This document shows positions 1 to 7,203 of a stretch of 49,856 nucleotides of DNA, in pieces; within the stretch, counting starts at the first letter, position 1; the number at the start of each line of letters is the position of its first letter. Source of the stretch: RGIG8767 sp045531685 (lineage in GTDB: Bacteria > Bacillota > Clostridia > Lachnospirales > Lachnospiraceae); NCBI GenBank assembly GCA_045531685.1, contig JAZSEL010000089.1, positions 1 through 49,856 on the forward strand. The letters run 5' to 3'. Under the pieces are notes generated by a model. That model was not told the DNA's origin. It worked only from the letters and a program-made list of their open reading frames with translations, and made no database searches. The position numbers and the translations under genes are program-made.

Positions 1-63
1 TATATTGTTATTAATATTCTAATGATTATACATCATATAGTATCAGAAATGCAATGTCAAAAA

Positions 64-819
64 TTAACCTTGGCATTTTCTTATCTGAATCTCACACCAT
101 GCAGGTAAAAATCCACTTCCGATGGCAACATTTCTTGAAATCGCATGAGATTCCGCAGTCCCATAATATGGCACCTTTCCTCTTGCAATAATTTCTTGTT
201 TCAGAAGTGTTACCAGATTCACTGCAAGACCTCTGCCTTCGTATCCCGGCACAGCATCTACACCAATCTGCCATAAATATTTTCCATCTTCACTGCATCC
301 TGCCATGGCAATAGGTTCCTCCCCGTCATAGGCAGCAACCGCAAGGACATCCGGCTGAACCGGGGAAAAACTTAAAGCATATGTATTAAAACGGGCATCT
401 TCTCTAAACTGTTCCAGTTCTTCTTTTTCAAACCATTTGATCTTAAATCGTGGTCTTTCCATGGTTGGTTCTTCCGAAGGCAAAAAATAAATGTGGGTAT
501 CAAAGATTTCTCTGTCATATTTATTTAATTCAGCTTCCAGTTTTCGCAAGTTTTTAAAATCACACCACCACTCCGGTTTCTCCTTTGCAAAAACTTCCCG
601 AATCCATGGATGCATTACTGCATCCGCCATCACGTAAGCCTTTCCCATGATAATTGCGACTCTAAAAAATGTGTCATGCTTGATATGAAGTCTTGCACCA
701 TTCAACACCTTTGTCGGGCTTAAATGTATTTTATCCGTAATCCACTCACCATCATCTACATTATAATCCAAAGCAAACTGGCGCAGTGTCTTTTCCATAT
801 ATTCATGATCGATTCTCAT
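64..819 (-). CDS. GNAT-family N-acetyltransferase
   Basis: Predicted cytoplasmic acetyl-CoA-dependent acyltransferase of 251 residues; the substrate cannot be told. The C-terminal half (about residues 125-249) has the GNAT fold signature, with an acetyl-CoA pyrophosphate-binding loop GYEGRGLA at residues 192-199 followed by a helix, and a conserved Asn at 230 in the last motif. The N-terminal 110 residues are not typical of single-domain GNATs and probably form an extra domain seen in a Clostridia-specific subfamily. The ATG start has an AAGAGG ribosome site five bases upstream. It is divergent from the exonuclease III gene and has no operon partner in the window. The family call is secure; the function is not. 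Confidence 0.8.
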   Translation of the reverse strand: MRIDHEYMEKTLRQFALDYNVDDGEWITDKIHLSPTKVLNGARLHIKHDTFFRVAIIMGKAYVMADAVMHPWIREVFAKEKPEWWCDFKNLRKLEAELNKYDREIFDTHIYFLPSEEPTMERPRFKIKWFEKEELEQFREDARFNTYALSFSPVQPDVLAVAAYDGEEPIAMAGCSEDGKYLWQIGVDAVPGYEGRGLAVNLVTLLKQEIIARGKVPYYGTAESHAISRNVAIGSGFLPAWCEIQIRKCQG

Positions 820-859
820 AAGTACCTCTTATTTCCTGCTAGGTTTTCAATTTCTAATA

Positions 860-868
860 TGTTATAAT
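860..868 (+). promoter_or_regulatory. Extended -10 promoter for exonuclease III gene
   Basis: TGTTATAAT at 860-868 is a perfect extended -10 element (TG, one base, TATAAT) about 50 bases upstream of the ATG at 921. No good -35 box lies at the expected distance, as is common for extended -10 promoters. Confidence 0.55.
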
Positions 869-920
869 CTCACTTATATTAGCACAATCAAATACAATTG
901 AAAAGAAAAAGGAGAACCTC

Positions 921-1676
921 ATGAAGCTGATCTCATGGAATGTTAATGGCTTACGCGCCTGTGTTGGAAAAAATTTTTTAGATTTCTTTCAGGAAATCGA
1001 TGCCGATATCTTTTGTATTCAGGAATCAAAATTGCAGGAAGGACAGATTGTTTTAGATCTGCCTGGGTACCATCAATATTGGAACTATGCTGAAAAAAAA
1101 GGTTATTCGGGAACTGCCATTTTTACCAAACAGGAGCCGCTTTCCGTTTCCTACGGCATTGGTATTGAAGAACATGACAAAGAAGGACGTGTCATTACTT
1201 TAGAATTTGATAAATTTTACATGATTACCGTTTATACCCCAAATTCTCAGGATGGGCTTGCAAGGCTCTCCTACCGAATGGAATGGGAAGATGCTTTTCG
1301 CGCTTATCTAAAAAAACTGGAAGAAACAAAACCTGTCGTATTCTGTGGCGATCTGAATGTCGCACATAAAGAAATCGATTTAAAAAACCCGAAAACCAAT
1401 CGTAAAAATGCAGGTTTTACTGATGAAGAACGTGAAAAATTCTCGATTCTTCTGGAAAACGGTTTTATTGACACCTTCCGCTACTTCTATCCAAATGTGG
1501 AAGGGATTTATTCCTGGTGGTCCTATCGTTTTCAGGCAAGAGCAAAAAATGCTGGGTGGCGCATTGACTACTTCCTCATATCTGAATGTTTAAAAGAAAA
1601 TTTGAAAGGAGCCCATATCCATACAGAGATTTTAGGCTCTGATCACTGTCCTGTGGAATGTATTTTAGATATCTAA
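921..1676 (+). CDS. xth: Exodeoxyribonuclease III / AP endonuclease
   Basis: Base-excision repair nuclease of 251 residues, the usual length for the ExoA/Xth family. It cleaves 5' of abasic sites and has 3'-5' exonuclease activity on duplex DNA. The family motifs are in order: WNVNGLRA at residues 6-13, IQESK with the metal-binding Glu35, YTPNSQ, the CGDLNVAH block with the catalytic Asp, and GSDHCPV with the catalytic His near the C terminus. The ATG is preceded by AAAAAGGAG with good spacing. It is monocistronic, between a divergent acetyltransferase gene and a sugar kinase gene that has its own promoter. Confidence 0.95.
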   Translation: MKLISWNVNGLRACVGKNFLDFFQEIDADIFCIQESKLQEGQIVLDLPGYHQYWNYAEKKGYSGTAIFTKQEPLSVSYGIGIEEHDKEGRVITLEFDKFYMITVYTPNSQDGLARLSYRMEWEDAFRAYLKKLEETKPVVFCGDLNVAHKEIDLKNPKTNRKNAGFTDEEREKFSILLENGFIDTFRYFYPNVEGIYSWWSYRFQARAKNAGWRIDYFLISECLKENLKGAHIHTEILGSDHCPVECILDI

Positions 1677-1714
1677 TTGCGCAACTTTTGCAATGTGAAC
1701 AACAAATGTTTCAC

Positions 1715-1743
1715 TTGGATTTTTCTTTACCATATTTTATAAT
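1715..1743 (+). promoter_or_regulatory. Sigma-A-type promoter for sugar kinase
   Basis: A -35 box TTGGAT (1715-1720), a 17-base spacer and a perfect -10 TATAAT (1738-1743) lie upstream of the kinase start at 1822. The predicted transcript begins near 1750. Confidence 0.7.
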
Positions 1744-1750
1744 AATTACA

Positions 1751-1782
1751 GAACTTGCGATTGGTCGCATAAGGGAAAGTTC
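1751..1782 (+). other. Stem-loop at the 5' end of the sugar kinase mRNA
   Basis: GAACTT (1751-1756) and AAGTTC (1777-1782) form outer arms around an inner hairpin, TGCGA-TTGG-TCGCA (1756-1769). The element starts within a few bases of the predicted transcription start. It could be an mRNA-stabilising structure or a protein site. It does not match a riboswitch class I recognise. Confidence 0.4.
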
Positions 1783-1821
1783 GTATAGCAAAAATCTAAA
1801 TGTAAAAAGGAGAAAACAACA

Positions 1822-2919
1822 ATGGATTTAAAATTAAGACCAGCTAGTGAATGCAAATTTGATGCAGTATCTCTCGGTGAAGTAATGCTTCGTCTTGATC
1901 CAGGCGAAGGACGTATCCGTACAGCAAGACAGTTTACCGCATGGGAAGGTGGCGGAGAATACAACGTTGTACGTGGTCTTCGCAGATGTTTCGGTTTAAG
2001 AACTGCAGTTATGACAGCATTTGCTGATAACGAAGTTGGTATGCTAATGGAAGACTTTATCCTTCAGGGTGGGGTTGACACATCCTTAATTAAGTGGATG
2101 AAGACAGATGGTATCGGAAGAACTTGCCGTAACGGACTGAACTTTACAGAGAGAGGTTTCGGTATTCGTGGTGCAGTAGGATGCTCAGATCGTGCAAACA
2201 CAGCCATCTCAAAAGCAACACCGGAAGACTTTGATTTTGAATATATCTTTGGTGAACTAGGAGTTCGTTGGTTACACACAGGTGGTATCTATGCTGCTTT
2301 GTCTGAACAATCTTGTGAAACTGTGCTTGCAGCAATCAAGACAGCTAAAAAGTACGGAACTATCGTGTCTTATGATCTCAACTATCGTCCATCTATGTGG
2401 AGTGCAATTGGTGGACATGCGAAAGCACAGGAAGTAAATAAAGAGATTGCAAAATACGTTGACGTTATGATTGGTAATGAAGAAGACTTCACAGCTTGCC
2501 TCGGATTTGAAATCGAAGGTAATGATGAAAACTTAAAAGAGTTAAACATCGAAGGCTACAAGAAGATGATTAACGAAGCGGTAAAGACATATCCGAACTT
2601 CAAGGCGGTTGCAACAACCCTCCGTGAAGTTAAGACAGCCACAGTCAACGACTGGAGCGCTCTTTGCTGGGCAGGCGGTGAAATCTACAAGGCAAAAGAC
2701 TACAAGGGTCTTGAAATCATGGACCGTGTAGGCGGTGGTGACTCCTTTGCATCAGGACTTATCTATGGTCTTATGACAACGGGGGATGCGGAGATCGCAG
2801 TTAACTACGGTGCGGCTCATGGTGCACTTGCCATGACAACACCTGGCGATACCACAATGGCAAGCAAAAAAGAAGTAGAAGCCATTATGGGTGGCGCAGG
2901 CGCAAGAGTTCAGAGATAA
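1822..2919 (+). CDS. kdgK: PfkB-family sugar kinase, probably 2-keto-3-deoxygluconate kinase
   Basis: Predicted cytoplasmic ribokinase-fold kinase of 365 residues. Family resemblance to KdgK suggests phosphorylation of 2-keto-3-deoxygluconate, which would link pectin/uronate breakdown to KDPG aldolase. Seen directly: an N-terminal sugar-binding region with WEGGGEYNV (41-49), a YDLNYRP motif (184-190) and the PfkB signature DRVGGGDSF (301-309), whose Asp307 is the catalytic base. The ATG at 1822 follows AAAAAGGAG. Codon choice (ACA, GGT, CGT, CTT) is more biased than in its neighbours, suggesting high expression. No aldolase gene is adjacent, so the substrate is an inference and other PfkB sugars remain possible. 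Confidence 0.8.
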   Translation: MDLKLRPASECKFDAVSLGEVMLRLDPGEGRIRTARQFTAWEGGGEYNVVRGLRRCFGLRTAVMTAFADNEVGMLMEDFILQGGVDTSLIKWMKTDGIGRTCRNGLNFTERGFGIRGAVGCSDRANTAISKATPEDFDFEYIFGELGVRWLHTGGIYAALSEQSCETVLAAIKTAKKYGTIVSYDLNYRPSMWSAIGGHAKAQEVNKEIAKYVDVMIGNEEDFTACLGFEIEGNDENLKELNIEGYKKMINEAVKTYPNFKAVATTLREVKTATVNDWSALCWAGGEIYKAKDYKGLEIMDRVGGGDSFASGLIYGLMTTGDAEIAVNYGAAHGALAMTTPGDTTMASKKEVEAIMGGAGARVQR

Positions 2920-2931
2920 TAAGAAAATATA

Positions 2932-2973
2932 AAAGAAGAGGAAGCATTGTGTGACATGCTTCCTCTTCTTTTG
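2932..2973 (+). terminator. Rho-independent terminator after sugar kinase
   Basis: An approximately 16-bp stem, AAAGAAGAGGAAGCAT against ATGCTTCCTCTTCTTT, with an 8-base loop, starts a few bases after the stop codon. The 3' arm ends in T-rich sequence. Confidence 0.8.
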
Positions 2974-3021
2974 ATGAAATTGGTATATCAATAAAGGGTA
3001 TCAAAAATAAGAATGGTGTGG

Positions 3022-3049
3022 TTGACAGAAGAGGTTTTCATGGTAGGAT
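3022..3049 (+). promoter_or_regulatory. Possible promoter for dtd
   Basis: A perfect -35 TTGACA (3022-3027) and a weaker -10 TAGGAT (3044-3049) at 16 bases lie 135 bases upstream of dtd. The gap 2973-3184 holds nothing else I can name. Confidence 0.4.
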
Positions 3050-3184
3050 AGAAGATGTCCGGATATGACAAGAAGGAAAATGATTTATCATATAAAATGA
3101 TTTACTGCAGTAGGGTATTGTGTCAAGTGAACCTTGATAAACCGGGTTAAAAGAAAAAACGTAGAGAATTAATGAGGAAAGAAT

Positions 3185-3640
3185 ATGAAGTTTGTAATAC
3201 AGCGTGTGACACACGCATCGGTAACAGTAGATGGTAATGTCCTTGGAAAAATAGGAAAAGGATTTATGGTTTTGATTGGTGTTTCTGACACAGACAATGA
3301 AGCCATTGCAGATAAAATGGTACAGAAGCTGATTAATCTCCGAATTTTTGAAGATGAAAACGGTAAGACCAATTTAGCACTCAAGGATGTGAATGGGGAG
3401 TTGCTTTTGATTTCACAATTTACCTTGTACGCGGATTGCAAGAAGGGCAACCGTCCGTCCTTTGTGAAAGCAGGTTCGCCGGATGAGGCCAATGCTTTGT
3501 ATCAATATATTATTGCAAAGTGCAAGGAAGAGATTGCAGTGGTAGAAGAAGGCGAGTTTGGTGCGGACATGAAAGTGGAGCTGTTAAACGACGGTCCGTT
3601 TACGGTAGTGTTGGACAGCATGGAGATAGTTGGGCAGTAG
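3185..3640 (+). CDS. dtd: D-aminoacyl-tRNA deacylase
   Basis: Translation quality-control enzyme of 151 residues, the usual length. It hydrolyses D-amino acids (and misattached glycine) from tRNA in the cytoplasm, acting as a dimer. Seen directly: the N terminus MKFVIQRVTHASVTV, the active-site motif SQFTLYAD (77-84), and the cross-subunit Gly-Pro motif in NDGPFT (135-140). The ATG is preceded by GAGGAAA. It lies upstream of a pseudouridine synthase gene across a 120-base gap containing a tandem repeat, so cotranscription is possible but not shown. Confidence 0.95.
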   Translation: MKFVIQRVTHASVTVDGNVLGKIGKGFMVLIGVSDTDNEAIADKMVQKLINLRIFEDENGKTNLALKDVNGELLLISQFTLYADCKKGNRPSFVKAGSPDEANALYQYIIAKCKEEIAVVEEGEFGADMKVELLNDGPFTVVLDSMEIVGQ

Positions 3641-3650
3641 GACGGGGATT

Positions 3651-3742
3651 GGAAGCAGAGTGTAGTGGCTATTAGAAGCAACGTGTAGCAGGTAATGGAA
3701 GCAGAGTGTAGCTACTATTAGAAGCAATGTATGAAAGGTATT
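3651..3742 (+). repeat. Two tandem copies of a 46-bp intergenic repeat
   Basis: GGAAGCAGAGTGTAG recurs at 3651 and 3697, and each copy is followed after five variable bases by ATTAGAAGCAA and then GT. The period is 46 bases. The copies fill most of the gap between dtd and the pseudouridine synthase gene. Confidence 0.75.
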
Positions 3743-3760
3743 GATAGAAGGAAGTAATTT

Positions 3761-4717
3761 ATGGAGCGAATCTTAGAATATAAGATTTCTAAGGAAGATG
3801 ACGGAAGAACCATAAAGGATTTTTTACAAGGGAGGGGTTTTTCCGGTCAGAATATAGTAGAACTGAAAAAGATGAAGGAAAGCATCCTTTTAAATGGCGT
3901 GTGGGAATATGTGACCTGTAGAGTCAAAGAAGGAGATAATCTATGCATACATATTTGCGAGGAAGAATCTTCGGAAAAGATTCCGCCGGTGGAACTTCCC
4001 TTTCCTGTAATATACGAAGATGAAGATATCGTTGTGGTGAATAAACCTGCAAATATGCCTATTCACCCTTCGCTTAATAATTATGAGAATACTTTGGGTA
4101 ATGCGGCGGCATATTATTTTGCCAAGCAGAATAAGCCGTTTGTTTTCCGTTGCATTAACCGGTTAGACCGGGATACCACCGGATTGACCATATTGGCCAA
4201 GCATATGGTTAGTGCCGGGATATTGCAAACCCAGATGATGGAAAGAAAGATTAAGCGGGAATATCTTGCTATTGTTGATGGTGTTATTGAAGAAGAGGAA
4301 GGAACGGTTGATGCCCCGATTGGGCGAAAAGATGGTTCCACCATTGAGCGGATGGTAGACTATGAAAATGGGGAACGGGCAGTGACCCTTTACCGTGTGC
4401 TGGGACGGAAAAAAGCACTTATGCAGAATACCCAAAAAGAAGAGAATGATTTGCCGGCTGATACGGGAAGTGCAACCTTGGTTGCCCTCAAGCTTGAAAC
4501 CGGCCGGACCCATCAGATCCGCGTACATATGACCCATATCGGGCATCCGTTATTGGGTGATTTCTTATACAACCCATCGGATGAGAGGATGAGCCGACAG
4601 GCATTGCATGCATGGCATTTGACTTTCACACATCCTATTACAGGAGAAGAGATGTGTTTTGAGGCACCGGTTCCGGAGGATATGCTGGGATATTGGGATT
4701 GTGAAGATAGCGAATAA
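3761..4717 (+). CDS. RluA-family pseudouridine synthase
   Basis: RNA-modifying enzyme of 318 residues that isomerises uridine to pseudouridine in rRNA and/or tRNA. An S4-like RNA-binding region (about 1-65) precedes the catalytic domain. The family motif II is NRLDRDTTG (133-141), with catalytic Asp136; this is a variant of the classical HRLDxxTSG. The later GRTHQIRVH motif is also intact. The ATG follows GAAGGAAG at good spacing. The RluA family call is firm, but the target uridine (RluD-, RluC- or RluA-like) cannot be assigned. Confidence 0.9.
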   Translation: MERILEYKISKEDDGRTIKDFLQGRGFSGQNIVELKKMKESILLNGVWEYVTCRVKEGDNLCIHICEEESSEKIPPVELPFPVIYEDEDIVVVNKPANMPIHPSLNNYENTLGNAAAYYFAKQNKPFVFRCINRLDRDTTGLTILAKHMVSAGILQTQMMERKIKREYLAIVDGVIEEEEGTVDAPIGRKDGSTIERMVDYENGERAVTLYRVLGRKKALMQNTQKEENDLPADTGSATLVALKLETGRTHQIRVHMTHIGHPLLGDFLYNPSDERMSRQALHAWHLTFTHPITGEEMCFEAPVPEDMLGYWDCEDSE

Positions 4718-4758
4718 TCGAAAAGGCGACAATAGAGAACGGCAGAAAATAATGAAAG

Positions 4759-4843
4759 CCGGATAATAGGGAAAACCGGATGATAGAGAATGTCGGATAA
4801 TAAAGGAAACCGGATGATAGGAATGTCGGATAATAAAGATAAA
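4759..4843 (+). repeat. Five degenerate 16-18-bp tandem repeats
   Basis: Units start at 4759, 4776, 4794, 4810 and 4827. They alternate between CCGGATAATAGGGAAA-like and CCGGATGATAGAGAATGT-like forms. They fill the gap between the pseudouridine synthase gene and the small Cys-rich gene. Confidence 0.8.
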
Positions 4844-4858
4844 ATAGAACTATAGGTA

Positions 4859-5140
4859 ATGGATATGGAACAAGAGGTAAGGGTTGAGGATATGGAAGAG
4901 AGAAGATTTTGTAAAAAGTGCCTGATAAGAGATTTGGCAGTAGAAGAGCAAAAGGATTTACAGAAGTATATTGATGTTATTAAAAAGCAGGATAGAGTAA
5001 GTGATGAACTCTATGAAAAGAGGTTGAATATTTGTCGTGAATGTGACAAGCTTCTGGATGCCACCTGTGAAGCATGTGGCTGTTATGTAGAATATCGTGC
5101 CATTATTAAACATGGAAAGTGCCCATATAAGAAGTGGTAA
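4859..5140 (+). CDS. Small Cys-rich protein, DUF6171-like
   Basis: Protein of up to 93 residues, function unknown. Eight cysteines form a probable zinc-binding module: CxxC at 18-21, then CxxC, CxxCxC and a final Cys before the C terminus, ending in a basic KKW. From memory this matches a small family (DUF6171) common in Lachnospiraceae; that is not verified. The start is uncertain. The ATG at 4859 has only a weak AGG upstream, whereas the ATG at 4892 (residue 12) keeps every cysteine and has a better purine-rich leader. It follows the pseudouridine synthase gene after a repeat-filled gap and is read towards a strong shared terminator at 5604. Confidence 0.65.
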   Translation: MDMEQEVRVEDMEERRFCKKCLIRDLAVEEQKDLQKYIDVIKKQDRVSDELYEKRLNICRECDKLLDATCEACGCYVEYRAIIKHGKCPYKKW

Positions 5141-5433
5141 GTACTTCGGTGAGAAAAGTGGTAGCGTTTTAATGAGAGTGTGTCATGCTATAGTTGTATT
5201 GTGGCTTATGAATCAAAGGTTTTGTTTATAGAATAGGTCAATAAAAGTATTGAGATTAGGTGTAAGGCATATGAAGAGAGCTTATTTGTTGATTTGTATG
5301 CCGATTTGCATGGTAACCAAAGGAATATGGCATATGAAAAATATATTGTGGATAGTTCATATGCTAGATTGGTGTTAATATATAGAAAAGTGACACATGA
5401 AAAGATAATAAAGGAGAAAACATAAGCCGCCAG

Positions 5434-5555
5434 GCAAGAATAAAGCTCCAAAGAGCAAGAATGGTCTCTAAAGAGCAAGAATAAAGCTCCAGAAAAGCAA
5501 GAATGGTCTCTAAAGAGCAAGAATAAAGCCCAAAGAAGCAAGAATAACAGAAAAA
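5434..5555 (+). repeat. Six ~20-bp tandem repeats of GCAAGAAT-type
   Basis: Units begin at 5434, 5455, 5475, 5497, 5517 and 5538. Each begins GCAAGAAT. In the first five the continuation alternates between AAAGCTCC-like and GGTCTCT-like, ending in AAAGA-like sequence; the last unit is diverged. The rest of the 5141-5655 gap is AT-rich with no gene I can support. Confidence 0.85.
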
Positions 5556-5603
5556 GCAGAAAGAAGAATAGAAAAGAACAAAACTACAGATAAAACTATA
5601 GTT

Positions 5604-5641
5604 AAAACGCCAGGCAATGCAAAAGCATTGCCTGGCGTTTT
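5604..5641. terminator. Bidirectional terminator between the Cys-rich gene and the ArsR-type regulator
   Basis: A perfect 17-bp stem, AAAACGCCAGGCAATGC against its complement, encloses a four-base AAAA loop and is flanked by A and T tracts. It can end the plus-strand Cys-rich gene and the minus-strand regulator. Confidence 0.9.
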
Positions 5642-5655
5642 AACTAATAAAATAT

Positions 5656-6639
5656 CTATTCATTCTTATTTTCCACAGCTAATTCCGGATTCATACGGAG
5701 TAACTGAGATTCAATTTCTTTGTCTTCCATAGGAACATAATTGATCTGGACTTTAATGTCCTGGGCATAGTTACCGAATGATTTACCAAAGATGGTAAGT
5801 CCGCCGATATGCTCGGCATCGTCGTCAACGCCGATTCGGAATTTTAATTGGCTGCTGCTGTCCAGATGGAAGTCGTTAATGGTAACATCAGAAATCTTTA
5901 AGGCATCAATAAAGGTGCCGTATTCATTAATGATGAGAAGTTTTAATAAGCCGTACTGATTCCAGTTGTGTTCCCACCAGTCAGGAGTAAAGATACCCTG
6001 GACGTCGGCGAAGTCACCCGGTGACAGCCAACCGCCTAAATACACGTCATTTAGGTAGAAGCTGATGTCGGAAGGCCAGTTGCTGTTGCTTCCGGGAGCT
6101 TCCGAACTGATTTCCAGTGAAATCATAATCTGAGAAATCTTCTGTGTATACGGTATGAAGTTTGGAATCATGTATTCAACAAAGCCCTTGGTGAACCAAA
6201 TTATATCTGCTTCATAACGGTCAGGATGAGAGAAGTAACGGATATCGTCTTCTTCTCCAATAATTTTCTGGGAGGAAGCAAGTCCACAGGTAGGAAATAC
6301 TTTGTAATTGGAGAAATGCCCAACCTTAAGTTCGGTCTTATATGCATTTTCATTTTCTTCTTTATTATCGATGTCGATTAGAATCTTATCCAGTAATAAA
6401 GAGCATATTTTCTGGTTGCCATGGCCCTCTGCTTCGTTAGAAGTGGAGATGACGCCACAGGTTTCTAATTTCTTGATATGACTGGTTAGTGCTCCGTTGG
6501 TGATGTTCAACTTGGAAGCCAACTCATTCATATTCATATTCTTGTGTTTTTTAAGAATTTTGATGATTTCGATACGTACGTCTGAACCCAGTGCTTTGAA
6601 TAGCTCCAGACCTTCGTCCAGTGATTCAATGTGCAGCAT
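5656..6639 (-). CDS. ArsR-type HTH regulator with large C-terminal sensor-like domain
   Basis: Predicted DNA-binding regulator of 327 residues, three times the usual ArsR length. Residues 10-80 form a winged helix (FKALGSDVRIEIIKIL, then ELASKLNITNGALTSHIKKL) with no cysteine metal site. Residues 105-303 form a beta-rich, aromatic-rich domain (tryptophans at 188, 204, 221, 222 and 226) that could bind sugar. The start is set at 6639 because AGAAGGAG lies eight bases upstream. An in-frame ATG at 6678 overlaps a candidate operator and lacks a good ribosome site. It is divergent from the arabinan-use operon, whose expression it probably controls. The ligand and the sign of regulation are inferences. 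Confidence 0.75.
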   Translation of the reverse strand: MLHIESLDEGLELFKALGSDVRIEIIKILKKHKNMNMNELASKLNITNGALTSHIKKLETCGVISTSNEAEGHGNQKICSLLLDKILIDIDNKEENENAYKTELKVGHFSNYKVFPTCGLASSQKIIGEEDDIRYFSHPDRYEADIIWFTKGFVEYMIPNFIPYTQKISQIMISLEISSEAPGSNSNWPSDISFYLNDVYLGGWLSPGDFADVQGIFTPDWWEHNWNQYGLLKLLIINEYGTFIDALKISDVTINDFHLDSSSQLKFRIGVDDDAEHIGGLTIFGKSFGNYAQDIKVQINYVPMEDKEIESQLLRMNPELAVENKNE

Positions 6640-6676
6640 ATGAAACGCTCCTTCTTTTTCCTTATCTTCCCTTATC

Positions 6677-6686
6677 ATATGGAAAC
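6677..6686 (-). promoter_or_regulatory. Candidate operator half-site in the regulator's own leader
   Basis: GTTTCCATAT on the minus strand, 37 bases upstream of the regulator start. The same ten bases occur on the plus strand at 6883-6892. A shared site on both sides of the divergent region suggests autoregulation. Confidence 0.4.
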
Positions 6687-6882
6687 ACCATATTCTATTT
6701 TATATTAATACGAAATAAAGAAAAAATCTACACTTAATTCTATTAAAAGGCAAAGATAATTGAGAAATATACGTAGTATTTTATGGAATAGTAAAAATAT
6801 GAAATAGTTTTGTAAAAACTAAATCATTTTATTGAAAAAATTCCTTTTTTAGAAAAAAGGAGTTTGGGACAGAAAAAAATAC

Positions 6883-6897
6883 GTTTCCATATATGGA
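6883..6897 (+). promoter_or_regulatory. Candidate palindromic operator TCCATATATGGA
   Basis: TCCATATATGGA (6886-6897) is a perfect 12-bp palindrome, preceded by GTT and flanked by TACG and CGTA. It lies in the 564-base gap between regulator and operon. The rest of that gap is strongly A-rich, with a CCTTTTTT/AAAAAAGG snapback at 6843-6860. Confidence 0.45.
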
Positions 6898-7070
6898 CGT
6901 AAGGATGTTTTAGAAAAAACTAAACTTTACTAAAAAATAAAATATTTTGAATGTTCGAAAAATGAAAACAATTTCTGATGGCAAAAATTCATAAAAAAGC
7001 AACGAAAGTAGGTCGCTAATAGAAAAAAGTAACAAAAACAGGCAGGATGTTTTGATTATATGTTACAAAC

Positions 7071-7100
7071 ATCTAAAATATTTAAGAGAAATCTAAAATA
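7071..7100 (+). promoter_or_regulatory. Direct repeat ATCTAAAATA upstream of operon promoter
   Basis: ATCTAAAATA occurs at 7071-7080 and 7091-7100, 20 bases apart (about two helical turns), just upstream of the -35 box. This fits cooperative binding of a regulator on one DNA face. Confidence 0.4.
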
Positions 7101-7133
7101 CATGTTTACAGAGTAAAAAACATGTGCTAAGGT
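7100..7133 (+). promoter_or_regulatory. Arabinan operon promoter with overlapping inverted repeat
   Basis: A -35 TTTACA (7105-7110), a 17-base spacer and a -10 TAAGGT (7128-7133). An 8-bp inverted repeat, ACATGTTT (7100-7107) and AAACATGT (7118-7125), overlaps the -35 and spacer, the usual place for a repressor. Confidence 0.5.
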
Positions 7134-7140
7134 TAGTTCA

Positions 7141-7170
7141 GAAGTTGAGAGACAGATAGCTCTCTACTTC
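7141..7170 (+). other. 5' UTR stem-loop ahead of the binding-protein gene
   Basis: GAAGTTGAGAG (7141-7151) pairs with CTCTCTACTTC (7160-7170) with one mismatch and an 8-base loop. It starts about at the predicted 5' end of the mRNA and probably stabilises the transcript. Confidence 0.5.
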
Positions 7171-7203
7171 AGAAGGTTAATATTTCATAAGGAGGGTTTT
7201 ATA

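Noticed and set aside
1..63. Feature at the left edge
   Set aside because: AT-rich sequence after the acetyltransferase stop codon; nothing recognisable.
1679..1694. Terminator after exonuclease III
   Set aside because: The TTGC/GCAA pairing is too short and there is no T tract directly after it.
5206..5541. 111-residue frame on the minus strand
   Set aside because: Its Leu/Phe/Ser-rich repeat sequence is a by-product of the tandem repeats and AT-rich gap; no ribosome site and no family resemblance.
5434..5555. Possible CRISPR array
   Set aside because: Units are about 20 bp, directly abutting, degenerate and without unique spacers; no cas genes are present.
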